NCBI GenBank assembly: GCA_003254905.1
Contig: QANU01007790.1
Coordinates: 186,001-250,000 of the forward strand
Direction of reading: 5' to 3'
From: Nissolia schottii
Taxonomy: Eukaryota; Streptophyta; Magnoliopsida; Fabales; Fabaceae
Length of the DNA: 64,000 nt
Positions 41,689 through 51,724 of this stretch are shown one piece after another. Each line of letters opens with the position of its first letter. The stretch's first letter is position 1. The translations under genes were made by a program, and so were the position numbers. A model generated the notes under the pieces. It did no database searches. It was not told where the DNA came from and saw only the letters and a list, made by a program, of their open reading frames with translations.

Positions 41689-44600
41689 ATGGTTTCCACG
41701 CGCGCCACCATGGACTCGAGGATGGACTTGCTAGAGCGGCAGATGGCAGAATTGAGAGCGCATCAGGAGGCAATGCGGGAGAATCAGGAGGCCATGTTTC
41801 AGCAAATTATGGACCGCCTGCCACCAAGGCAGACTGAAGGAAACCAGGAAGAAGAGGGCCGAGGGTCTGGAGGCCAAGGAGGGGGAGAAGGGAATGATAG
41901 AGAAGAGCCAGAAACCAGGAGGTTCGAAACCAACCGTAAGTTGGATGTACCAGTTTTTTCTGGTGAAGGGGCTTCGGAATGGCTAGTTAAGATGGAAAGG
42001 TATTTTAGGGTCACCCAAGTGGCCTTGCAGGATAAATTAGACATCGTTACCCTAGCATTAGAAGGCGAAGCTCTCACTTGGATGGAATGGTGGGAGGAGC
42101 ACACGCCGTTCTTGCATTGGGACAGATTCAGAGAGGATTTGCTGAAGAGATTCCAACCAGGGGCTGCCCTTAACCCACTGGCACCACTGCTGGAAGTTAG
42201 ACAAGTAGAGGATGTAGCGAGATACCGGCGGGAATTTGAGGCCGCCGCAAGGTCTCACAAGGGCTTAGGCACCGAAGCCTTAATGTGCATATTTGCCAAT
42301 GGGCTTAAGAAGGAAATCCAGGCAGAACTGGAGGTGGCCAGGTTCACCCACTTACCGGCTTTGATGGATAGAGCCATGGCGATTGAATGGCGGAATCAAG
42401 CCTGGAGGGAGTCAGGATTGAACCCCGGAAGCAGGAAAGGAGAGCTTGGGGTCAGGTACGGAAGCACGAGCGGAGGTCCAACCACAGGGTCTCATTATTC
42501 GAAGCAGACAGGGGTCACCAGAACCTCGGACAACAGATGGGGGACGCGAACAGAAGCAGGATCCCAGACCAGTCAGAAGACCACCGAATCCTCGGTGGGA
42601 AACAGATCAGTTACGGGTGGAGGAGGAAGCGCGGGCCAGAGCACGACCCTGAAGCCGAACACGCGGCGTTTATCGAACGAAGAATGGGCTGAACGACAGA
42701 GGAGAGGCCTCTGTTTTCGCTGCGGTGAAAAATGGGGGCTCGATCATAGGTGCACAATGAAGCACTTCCAGATATTATTGTTAGAGGCTGGAGAAGAGGA
42801 AGAAACCGAGCCGGATGCCAGAACTCATGGGGAGGACCTGGACCGAACAACAGAGGGGCCCGAATTACAACTATCTTCCTATAGCTATTGGGGTTTAACA
42901 TCCCACAACACTTTCAAGGTGATGGGGCAGATTCAGGGACACCAGGTAGTGGTTCTAATTGATCCAGGAGCTTCAGCCAATTTTCTTGCCACTGAAGTAG
43001 TCAAGAGACTGGCACTACCAGTAAAAAGAGTCCGTGACTTCCAGGTTGAAGTAGGGAACGGCACCAAGGAGTGGGGCAATGAAGGGTGCGAATCAGTTTC
43101 CTTGACCATTCAGGGAGTAAAAATAATACAAGATTTTTTTATCATGAATTTGGGATGTTCAGAGGTGGTCCTGGGGGCAGGTTGGCTAGCTAGTCTGGGA
43201 GAATTTGTGGGAAATTATAAGAAGCTGACTTTGAGATGGGAGCACGAAGGAGAGAAGAAATTTTTGCAGGGAGATCCGTCTTTAAGCCGCAGCAAGGCCA
43301 CGTGGAAGAACACCCTCCATGCCCTCCGGCACCAGGGAGAAGGCTACGTCGTTACCTCTTTATCCGTGGCCAATGAAGAAACAGACACAGGGGAATTACC
43401 AGCTGAAACCGAACAATTTTTACAGGGGTTTCAGGACTTGTTCCAGTTACCGGAAGGTCTGCCACCCCAACGTCCAAATGATCATGCCATAGTCCTCAAG
43501 GAAGGCTCAAATATCCCTCGAATCCGACCTTATCGATACCCTCACTACCAGAAAACAGAGATAGAGAAAATTGTGGAGGAGATGCTGCAGTCTGGAATCA
43601 TTCGACCGAGCACCAGTCCATTTGCTAGCCCGGTAATTTTAGTCAAGAAAAAGGACGGGGGATGGCGATTCTGTGTGGATTATAGGGCCCTCAACCGCGA
43701 GACCATAGCGGACAAGTTTCCAATTCCAGTTATTGATGAGTTATTGGATGAAATAGGAGGGGCAACCGTATTCAGTAAATTAGACCTCAAATCGGGCTAT
43801 CATCAAATCAGAATGCGAGAGGAGGATGTGCACAAAACCGCGTTCCGAACCCACGAGGGACACTATGAGTTTCTGGTCATGCCCTTTGGCCTAACCAATG
43901 CTCCCTCCACCTTTCAAGCACTCATGAACCAACTATTGAAGCCCTTTTTAAGGAAGTTCGTCCTGGTCTTTTTCGACGACATCCTCGTCTACAGCCAACA
44001 TTTACCACAGCATTGGGAGCATCTTCAGCAGGTATTTGCAGTACTTAGACAGCATCAGCTTTTTCTTAATAAAAAAAAATGCAGGTTTGCTCAGCCGCAG
44101 ATTGAATATCTCGGCCACCTCATATCACGGGAGGGAGTGGCAGCAGACCCCAAGAAGGTGCAGGACATGGTAGATTGGCCCGCCCCCAAGGACCTCAAGG
44201 CCTTACGCGGCTTCTTAGGGCTGACCGGATATTATAGGCGCTTTGTGAAGAACTATGGGCGAGTAGCCTGGCCCCTCACCCAGCTATTAAAGAAGGATCA
44301 GTTTATTTGGGGTGCAGAAGCTCAAGCAGCCTTCGAAGCCTTAAAATCAGCCATGACAACCGTGCCGGTTTTGGCCATTCCCTCGTTTTCCAAGCCATTT
44401 GCCATAGAGACTGATGCGTCAGGAAAGGGCATAGGCGCTGTGCTAATGCAGGACGGCAGACCTGTGGCTTATATGAGTCAGAAAATATCAGATAGAGCTC
44501 AAGCCAAGTCAGTTTATGAGAGGGAACTGATGGCCATGGTGCTTGCCATCCAAAAGTGGCGACACTACCTCCTTGGTAACCACTTCACTGTATTCACAGA

Positions 44601-46323
44601 CCAGAAAAGTTTAAAATTTTTGCTGGACCAGAGAATAGGGGGTGAAGAACAGCAGAAGTGGATGGCTAAACTTATGGGGTTTGATTTCGAGATCCGTTAC
44701 AAGGCAGGAAGGGACAACCGCGTGGCAGACGCATTGTCCAGAAAATTTCAGTTGGCCACCGTTTCGATTGTCACCGCAGAAGAGTGGGCAGGTTTATCAG
44801 AAGAAGTACAGGCAGACCCGCGACTTAGAAAAATAACGCAGGACATCATCGCAGGTAGAGAAGTCCCGACAGGGTACACCATCCGAGAGGGCAAATTGCT
44901 GCATCAAGGGAGATTGGTTGTCCCCAAGCACTCGGCACTAATTCCTAAAATCCTCAAAGAGTTTCATGATACCAAGATGGGAGGGCATTCAGGATTCTTC
45001 CGAACCTACAAGAGAATCGCCGGTTTTCTGCATTGGGAAGGCATGAAGAGGACTATCATGGACTACGTCAAGCAGTGTGCCATTTGTCAAGCCTATAAGC
45101 ATTCCACTTTAAGCCCTGCAGGGTTGTTACAACCCCTCCCTATTCCTACGAATGTATGGTCAGACATTGCCATGGATTTCATTGGGGGCCTCCCAAAAGC
45201 CCATGGGAAGGATACCATTCTAGTAGTCGTCGACCGAATGACCAAGTATGCTCATTTTTTCTCCTTATCCCATCCTTACTCGGCCAAAGAGGTAGCAGAT
45301 TTGTTCATCAGAGAAGTTGTCAAACTCCACGGATTCCCAAGCTCCATTGTCTCGGACCGTGACCGAGTGTTTATGAGCGCTTTTTGGTCGGAGATCTTCA
45401 AGGAGGCAGGTACCACGCTCAAGATGAGTTCAGCCTATCACCCTCAAACCGATGGGCAGAGCGAGGCAGTAAATAAATGTGTGGAGACTTACCTTCGCTG
45501 TTTTACAAGTTCCAGGCCTAAACAGTGGCCCAGCTGGCTCAACTGGGCTGAATACTGGTATAATACCAACTATCATGGGTCAATTAAAATGACACCGTTC
45601 CGAGCGTTATATGGACGAGAACCCCCCACCTTATGGCGAGGAGGAGGTGAGGTGGCTGTAGAAGAGGTTCGTGGTTTAATGGAAGAACGCAATCAAATGA
45701 TAGACGAACTCCGCTTTCAGCTCGAGAGAGCCCAAAACAGGATGAAAACATATGCGGACAAGAAAAGGAGGGATGTCAGTTTTGCACCAGGGGATCAGGT
45801 CTTCCTCCGGCTACAACCATACCGCATGAAATCATTAGCAAAGCGGATCAATCAGAAACTTAGTGCCAGGTTCTATGGGCCCTTTGAAGTGCTGGAAAGA
45901 ATTGGACAGGTAGCATACAAGCTGAAATTACCCGAAGGATCACAAGTCCACCCAGTCTTTCATGTCTCCCTCTTGAAGAAATGCATTTCCCCTTCAGGAC
46001 AGGTCCAGCCACTGCCAAAGACCCTCACTGACAACCTGGAACTGCAAGTGGAACCCCAGGAAGCCATTGCCGTCCGCACCAATGCAGCTGGACAGGAAGA
46101 AGTCTTGCTTCAATGGAAGAACCTTCCCAGTTTTGAAAATTCGTGGGAGCTGGCAGCAGACATCAAGACAGCTTTCCCCTCTTTTCACCTTGAGGACAAG
46201 GTGATACTTCAAGGGGAGGGTATTGTTACACACCCCCCTCCTGCGGATCCAGAAAAATCAGGAAAGAAAATCCTTCCCTATCCACTAGTTTATTCTAGGA
46301 GGTTAAGCAGAATAAAGAAATAA
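41689..46323 (+). CDS. Gag-Pol polyprotein of the chromovirus
   Basis: One frame of 1,544 codons. Start: first ATG at 41689; the second at 41710 has a stronger context (GCCACCATGG). Order: coiled N-terminus; Gag core (about 41940-42330, GEGASEWLVKMERYF); zinc knuckle CFRCGEKWGLDHRC (about 42713-42755); protease with LIDPGASANF, active Asp at 42961; reverse transcriptase with FFDD (Asp pair 43975-43980); RNase H from about 44400 (ETDASGKGIGAVL); integrase with a HHCC finger (GGHSG about 44980, CAIC about 45078) and core D,D,E in MDF (45172), SDRD (45352) and QSEAVN (45458); chromodomain at about 46030-46200 (LLQWKNLPSFENSWE). All polymerase and integrase catalytic residues are present. The frame runs through the polypurine tract and 100 bases into the 3' LTR. 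The protease site has Pro where Ser/Thr is usual. Confidence 0.95.
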   Translation: MVSTRATMDSRMDLLERQMAELRAHQEAMRENQEAMFQQIMDRLPPRQTEGNQEEEGRGSGGQGGGEGNDREEPETRRFETNRKLDVPVFSGEGASEWLVKMERYFRVTQVALQDKLDIVTLALEGEALTWMEWWEEHTPFLHWDRFREDLLKRFQPGAALNPLAPLLEVRQVEDVARYRREFEAAARSHKGLGTEALMCIFANGLKKEIQAELEVARFTHLPALMDRAMAIEWRNQAWRESGLNPGSRKGELGVRYGSTSGGPTTGSHYSKQTGVTRTSDNRWGTRTEAGSQTSQKTTESSVGNRSVTGGGGSAGQSTTLKPNTRRLSNEEWAERQRRGLCFRCGEKWGLDHRCTMKHFQILLLEAGEEEETEPDARTHGEDLDRTTEGPELQLSSYSYWGLTSHNTFKVMGQIQGHQVVVLIDPGASANFLATEVVKRLALPVKRVRDFQVEVGNGTKEWGNEGCESVSLTIQGVKIIQDFFIMNLGCSEVVLGAGWLASLGEFVGNYKKLTLRWEHEGEKKFLQGDPSLSRSKATWKNTLHALRHQGEGYVVTSLSVANEETDTGELPAETEQFLQGFQDLFQLPEGLPPQRPNDHAIVLKEGSNIPRIRPYRYPHYQKTEIEKIVEEMLQSGIIRPSTSPFASPVILVKKKDGGWRFCVDYRALNRETIADKFPIPVIDELLDEIGGATVFSKLDLKSGYHQIRMREEDVHKTAFRTHEGHYEFLVMPFGLTNAPSTFQALMNQLLKPFLRKFVLVFFDDILVYSQHLPQHWEHLQQVFAVLRQHQLFLNKKKCRFAQPQIEYLGHLISREGVAADPKKVQDMVDWPAPKDLKALRGFLGLTGYYRRFVKNYGRVAWPLTQLLKKDQFIWGAEAQAAFEALKSAMTTVPVLAIPSFSKPFAIETDASGKGIGAVLMQDGRPVAYMSQKISDRAQAKSVYERELMAMVLAIQKWRHYLLGNHFTVFTDQKSLKFLLDQRIGGEEQQKWMAKLMGFDFEIRYKAGRDNRVADALSRKFQLATVSIVTAEEWAGLSEEVQADPRLRKITQDIIAGREVPTGYTIREGKLLHQGRLVVPKHSALIPKILKEFHDTKMGGHSGFFRTYKRIAGFLHWEGMKRTIMDYVKQCAICQAYKHSTLSPAGLLQPLPIPTNVWSDIAMDFIGGLPKAHGKDTILVVVDRMTKYAHFFSLSHPYSAKEVADLFIREVVKLHGFPSSIVSDRDRVFMSAFWSEIFKEAGTTLKMSSAYHPQTDGQSEAVNKCVETYLRCFTSSRPKQWPSWLNWAEYWYNTNYHGSIKMTPFRALYGREPPTLWRGGGEVAVEEVRGLMEERNQMIDELRFQLERAQNRMKTYADKKRRDVSFAPGDQVFLRLQPYRMKSLAKRINQKLSARFYGPFEVLERIGQVAYKLKLPEGSQVHPVFHVSLLKKCISPSGQVQPLPKTLTDNLELQVEPQEAIAVRTNAAGQEEVLLQWKNLPSFENSWELAADIKTAFPSFHLEDKVILQGEGIVTHPPPADPEKSGKKILPYPLVYSRRLSRIKK
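46211..46223 (+). other. Polypurine tract of the chromovirus
   Basis: AAGGGGAGGGTAT immediately before the 3' LTR; it is also translated as part of Pol. Confidence 0.85.
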
Positions 46324-46658
46324 ATCTGTTAAGATTTGATAACAGATTAGGGGCTGATTTGTTAAGCAAATTAGGTAAGCATTATTTTAGGAATTAAATT
46401 AGGAAATAATCAGCCACTTGAATTCCTCCTGAATTATAAAGAGGACCGAGGGAGGCTAGGGCATTTTTTTATCTTTATCAAGAAATTAGGATTAGGCTCA
46501 GGAGGTCTAAGGGAACCTTTAATCCCAGAACCTTTTTCTCATCTGCATTCTAATTGTAATCCTTTAACCAGGAAATTCCCCTCTGGAATTACTGGTAATA
46601 TCAATAAAATTCAGCAAGCAAATTCAGTTATCAATTTCATAAGATACCAGTTGTTACA
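46224..46658 (+). repeat. 3' LTR of the chromovirus
   Basis: Same 435-bp length as the 5' LTR. Its first 100 bases encode the last residues and stop codon of Pol. Confidence 0.95.
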
Positions 46659-46981
46659 CAAACCAAGATAAAGGACAACTGAACTAGGAAACAACACAAG
46701 CATTTCATGGTTTAGACATTTCATCAAACAAGTTATAAGCATTATTTGTTAGTTAAAAAAGACATAAAAATGTAGAGGAATAGAAATTAACTCATACATT
46801 TCATCAAACACGTTATATGAAAGTAAGCAAGTAGGTATATTTAAATCACATAGGAACTTCAAAATTCACACCTTATATGCACACTTATATAGGAAAGAAG
46901 CATTCACTGATTCAGCAACTAAATTACATAGAAAAAGAAAAAAAAAATAGAGAGAGGGCAAAAGGAGAGAAAAAAGAGAAC

Positions 46982-47345
46982 CTGCTAAGCAATTCTACTG
47001 CGATCACACACAAAGTGGTTGTTTAATTGGGTCATTGAACCAATCGGCTAGGCTGGAGGACGAGGGATGCTGGCAACTACGTTGCTGATCAGGTCGTGAG
47101 AGAGAGTGGGTAAGTTGTGGATTCTCGTGGGTTTTAGAGACCCACAAGGCAGATTCAAGAGGGAAAGAGTGACGATGGAGACAACAGAGACGACGGAGTG
47201 TCGTGGGTTTTAGAATCTCGTGGATTTTGAGAGAGTGAGGGTTTACAATATTGTTCCAAACAGAGGGAAAGAGAGGATATTCATTCGCGGATCCCTTTCT
47301 TGTCTGCACCCAGTTTTGGGTAAATTTTAAACCGCCGCAAAGTAC
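46982..47345 (-). other. Exon-like segment, probably a leader of a minus-strand transcript
   Basis: GC-richer block ending in a donor-like CAG then GTTCTC. On the minus strand it has CT-rich and AAACCC-type motifs common in plant 5' leaders. An open frame across it (to 47378) shows no recognised domain. It may be the first exon of the unidentified unit at 38.6-41 kb, in which case the chromovirus sits in its first intron, or sequence captured by the adjacent CACTA element. Confidence 0.25.
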
Positions 47346-47379
47346 TTCCTCTTTGTGGCAGTTAGCCTCAACAGCCACA

Positions 47380-47573
47380 AAATACGACTAACCAATCAAT
47401 CTGCGTCAAATGTCATGAACCGCCTAAAAAAAAAAAAAAAAACTGCCACAATTTGCATTCGACTACGGCGATTAGAGTAAACAACAGTTATATACAATTT
47501 CCATTACTCTAGTGGCGGTTAAGAAGCAACCACCGCTAACCAACCACCACTAATTACTGCTTTTCTTGTAGTG
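47380..47573 (-). mobile_element. Terminal region of a CACTA (En/Spm) element
   Basis: The minus strand begins CACTACAAGAAAAGC (from 47573), the canonical plant CACTA terminus, followed by subterminal GGTGGTT/GCGGTGGTT/AACCGCC repeats. The body extends to lower coordinates; the other terminus was not found. Confidence 0.75.
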
Positions 47574-49386
47574 GGTTGTGTTGGTTTATTTTCTTGGTCA
47601 TGTTAGTAACTTTTACAAGTACAGTGTAAACAAATAAATCAATATTATTCTAACACAAACCAACACGCTAAAACAATGACAAATAAACAAAAATCAACAT
47701 TTTACATTACAAATACTAATCTATTAGAACAGAAAATTACATCTGAGAATAAGAATCGCAAAATAGATAAACCAACACGCTAATACTGACAAACCAACGT
47801 CTTAAAACTAACAAACTACCAACATAAAGTAGAGAAACTAATATCATATCACAGACAAACCAGCATATAAAATTAGAGAAAAGAAGAAGAAGAAGAAGAA
47901 GAAGAAGAAGAAAGGAGAAGACGACATACCTATCTCTACACATGATGAATGAGTTGAACTCCTTCGGTCATAGTGGAGGAGCTAACAAAGGAACCCCTTT
48001 GTTCACTGCAGAAGAGTTGACAAAGGGCTAGGAAGGGAAGGGTTCACGGTGGGAAGCTCATAGCGAAAGAGAGAGTGAGAGAGAGAAAGAGAAAGAGAAA
48101 AAGGAGAAGGAGAAGGAGAAGGAGAAGGAGGAGTCTATCGTTTGCCGTGAGAGAAGAAGAAAGTGAGATTGGGTGAGTAAGAACGAGTGAGAAAGTACAC
48201 AGAAAAAGAGAGATAATAAAGTGAAGAAATAACTTTTTAATAAGGGTGTTTTATTTTTTAATGTGTTGTCAAATTTTGTTATTCTCCTTACATTCCTCAA
48301 AATTTTATTCAGGCATATAATATTTTATGTTTCTGGGTCCCCCTTTTTCATTTGTTAAGAATTGAATACTTCATGTATACTATATAGAATTCATGAAAAG
48401 GAAAAAATGATAAGCGATTGCCTTCCAATGTCCATTCAAACCAAGTTCGCAATGTTCTGTGTAGATAAGCAATAGAAGCACAGATTTAAAACATGCGATA
48501 ATTGCCTCGTATAAAAAAATGCGAGAAACTACGTATACAATAATAATCTATTATGTACCATTTCTTCCTCTATTTAGTTATTTGTATAAATCTCAATTTC
48601 GATACAAAAATAAAATCAATGTAAGCGTATACGCAAAAAATAAAAACCAAACCCCTTAATATTTATTGAATTATAAGACGTTCTCTATTTATTAAAAAAT
48701 AAATGCGTTATTACAGAGAGAAATGGTGGTCCAAATGATTATTGATGAGTAGTACAATGGTCCAAAAAGGAACTCTAACTCTTGTCAATGGTCCAACATT
48801 GTGGCATGTTGTGCTTCTTCACCATCTTGTGGCCAGATATTTCAGGTTTGTAGCGGTACCTAAGCCGACCACATCCCAGCTTATTAACATCTGTGGGTTC
48901 TCAATAATTGATCATTGAACTTTGTGTTGTCTGCTGATTTTTTTGGCAATTCGACACTTGCAACTGGTTAGGTGCTTCTTGTCATTTAGTTTTAATGTTT
49001 TAGTTATTCATGTTAATTGTATTTATAATAATCTGAAGTTATTGGTAACGAGGGTTGGTGTTCAGCTGTTCATTTACGCCCTGCACGTTTCATGCGAGAC
49101 TTAACAAGTTACAACTACAAATTCAGTGGGAGGCTCTCTCACTAACACTAAGCATGTTACTATTAATGCTCAGATTTGCTTATTGTGAGGCCCAGCCATA
49201 AGGTTTGTCGAAATTTTGCATGAACAGGAATGGAAAGTAGGCCGGTGAAGAGATTGCGAGTTTTTGTTCAATTCGCAACAGCCCCATGATTATAATGCGC
49301 TCATGGAAACATTTCAAATGATCCAAAGAAAATTTTGGATCACCATACTCCACACTTGTAGAACCATTAAATAAAAAAACGAAGGG
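47574..49386. other. Intergenic, low-complexity purine tracts
   Basis: Contains an 11-unit GAA run (47879-47913), GAGA/GGAGAA-rich sequence (48065-48135), and repeated AAACCAACACGCTAA words near 47660 and 47770. No gene recognised. Confidence 0.4.
47879..47913. repeat. (GAA)n microsatellite
   Basis: Near-perfect run of about eleven GAA units. Confidence 0.95.
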
Positions 49387-49545
49387 GCGGATTCGATGGT
49401 CCCATTAACTTTGGGCTCATTTAAGTGAATTCATTTCAATATTACAAATATGTCACCGCACTTGCTTAACAAAGATACTATGGTATTTGTACACCTAAAA
49501 AATTGATATTTTGTGTACACTTACACAAATGAATAAATATTACAA

Positions 49546-49772
49546 GAGTTTTGCTATACGTACACTAAAAACCATAAACCATACATACACCTCGTACTTA
49601 TATACATAAAGTTTGTGTTTTAACCCATGTAATATTTGTGCACTTAATTAATTATAGTTGAGAGTATCATTTACAAGTTTGTAATGTTTGTGCACTGGTA
49701 GGAATAAAGTTTGTGCATTATTAATAGTGTATGTATGGATGTATGAAATTGGGTGTACATGTAGCATTTTTG
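49546..49772. mobile_element. Inner MITE with perfect 9-bp target duplication
   Basis: ATATTACAA on both sides (49537-49545, 49773-49781). Ends GAGTTTTGCTATACGTACAC and, reverse-complemented, CAAAAATGCTACATGTACAC. A 9-bp duplication fits Mutator-like elements. 227 bp, non-coding. Confidence 0.75.
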
Positions 49773-49814
49773 ATATTACAAAATAAAAAAATAAACATTT
49801 TTATCGAACATTGA

Positions 49815-49957
49815 TGCATGCACGGACACCCATGTATTTAATATTGCTCGTTTATTTGTTTGATAATGTTTATTTCTTTATTTTTGTGCATGCACGAAGA
49901 CGCATATATTTAATATTGTTTGTTTATGTGTTTGATCATGTTTATTTCTCTATTTTG
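49815..49957. repeat. 73-bp diverged tandem duplication
   Basis: GCATGCACGGACACCCATGT at 49815 and GCATGCACGAAGACGCATAT at 49888, followed in both by TTTAATATTG and TGTTTATTTCT. Confidence 0.8.
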
Positions 49958-50774
49958 TAATCTTTATTTTTCTGCTTTGTAATATTTGTTTCTTTACGTG
50001 GTGTACATTAGGTGTCAATTTTTGTGGTGTACAAATAGCAAGAGTGCTCACTTAAAGCCTATTATTTAATATTGCATCAAGATCCCTTCAACTATTTTAT
50101 TTGTAATAATGGTCATTGAGAAAAACATTCATTCTATTTCACTCTCACTCATATCTCTACATCAGAACTCATTGCGCTTCTTCTCTTCTGTTCCCATTAT
50201 CCAACAGACCCTCAAAGACACATCCATAATTTTTTCCAAACACTAAAGTTCACAGCTCCAACATCTATTCTAAAAAAAAAGTTGAGATCCAAAGTTCACA
50301 ATCCCTTCAACAGCTCCAATTACAATTCACATCTACTATGTTGTCTTATATTGCTGTGCTCCAAAACCAAGGCATTTTGCCATGGTATATCCCTTCATGT
50401 AGCTGCCACGAAGAAATGCTTGCAATCTCATGTCTTCATCACAAACCAAGTCTTCAACATGTATGGCCAATTGGGGACGCCAACCACTTTGCCACTGAGC
50501 AGGAACTGACGACACTGGGGATCTGAGACGGAGATCGAAGATCAGAGATGGGGACTGGAGATTCTGAGAGTTGGCGAGAAGAGATAGAAAATAGGGATCT
50601 AAGAATGAGGATCTGAAAAATAATGAATGATTTTAGGTAGAGGCCGTATTTGCAAATAAAAGAGTTGAAGAGGAAATTTAGGTAATTCACTTTAAGTGAG
50701 TGTGGTGGTGTTTAATAATATTCAAAGCCAATTCACTTAACGATCTCAAACCTAATGTGACCATGGAATTTGCC

Positions 50775-51724
50775 ACTAAGAAAGAATCCAATGGCTATTG
50801 TTCTAAAATATCTCGTCAAGTAACTGGGCCAAGGACGAGATATCACATGCCTGACTAGTTGTTCTTTGAACAAGCCTCCTATGGAAGTTTTACATGATCA
50901 AAACTTTGTCATGTCAGGGGTGGTACTTACAAGGCTACTCTAACGCTCAAGTTAGTATATGTATAAAAATGTGGATGAGAATATGATAGAATCTAGTTAC
51001 CTCAAGTTGCCCGTGTCTTCTTTGTTCTCAAGAGTTAGAACATGACCGATAATTGAAAAATAGCACCTATGTTCTCATCATGAACTTTCTTTTGGGTTAG
51101 TTATGTCATATAAGTTATGATGGGTTCTTTATTGAGTTTTAACTAACAACATCCTAGTTGTGACACATGAAGGGTTTGTATGCTCAAGTTCCCTTTTGGA
51201 TCGATATACTTATGTTACCTTATAAGCTTAGACCCATGTATTTGGGCGATTAGATTAGGCCAATAGTATTGGAATGTCACTAGTATGTCCTAGTAATTTG
51301 AGCTCGGATCTTCGGATTTAGTCCGTAAAATATGCCCAAATACAAGATGTGAGATTTTGGGATCAATTTAAGTACTAACTCGAGTTGTTATTTCCAGTGA
51401 CTAGGGTATTGAGCATTTCTTCTCTCCATCCTTACCTGATCTCATTTCTTGTGAGTTCATGATTAATTTCATGGTAGAACACGAATTATGTGATGGTGGA
51501 TAGGCAGTAGCCAGTAGGGTATCAAATTTTCCCTTAACAGATTCCTCTTCCCGCAAACAAATATATTTTTCAAAACCCTCCACTACTTCATTTATTTTCA
51601 AAACCTCTTCTTTTCTAAAAAGCCTCATTGTTGCTGCTTCATTCACTTTTTGTTGTTGTTTCTTGGGTGTTTGTAGTGCAAAATTGTTATTAAGTGAAGG
51701 AAGTTTCATCAATTAGACATGTTA
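50775..51724. other. Intergenic, no gene recognised
   Basis: One minus-strand open frame (51401-51712, 103 codons, Lys/Glu rich, GFEKYICLREEE) has no recognised domain and a non-coding-like start region; not accepted as a gene. Confidence 0.35.

Larger units (their letters stand above)
41220..46658 (+). mobile_element. Complete Ty3/gypsy chromovirus (Reina-like), apparently intact
   Basis: 5,439 bp with two 435-bp LTRs (41220-41654, 46224-46658), target duplication CAAAC (41215-41219, 46659-46663), a tRNA-Met-type PBS, one uninterrupted gag-pol frame and a polypurine tract. By eye the LTRs differ at two bases (T/C near 41310/46314 and C/T near 41368). Small size, short LTRs and a C-terminal chromodomain fit the Reina lineage. 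It lies in a region with minus-strand exon-like pieces on both sides. Confidence 0.96.
49478..50048. mobile_element. Middle inverted-repeat element of the nest
   Basis: Left arm GGTATTTGTACACCTAAAAA, right arm reverse complement GCTATTTGTACACCACAAAA, each followed by ATTGA and GTACAC. No target duplication identified; borders approximate. Confidence 0.5.
49387..50774. mobile_element. Outer Mutator-like element with nested insertions
   Basis: Left end GGCGGATTCGATGGTCCCAT and the reverse complement of the right end GGCAAATTCCATGGTCACAT are inverted repeats, continuing through TTAAGTGAATT and CAATATTA-type blocks for about 70 bp. Flanks ACGAAGGGG and ACTAAGAAA match at 6 of 9. Contains two further inverted-repeat elements. 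Confidence 0.6.

Noticed and set aside
42387..42901. Extra open frames inside the chromovirus gag
   Set aside because: Out-of-frame shadows of the intact gag-pol frame.
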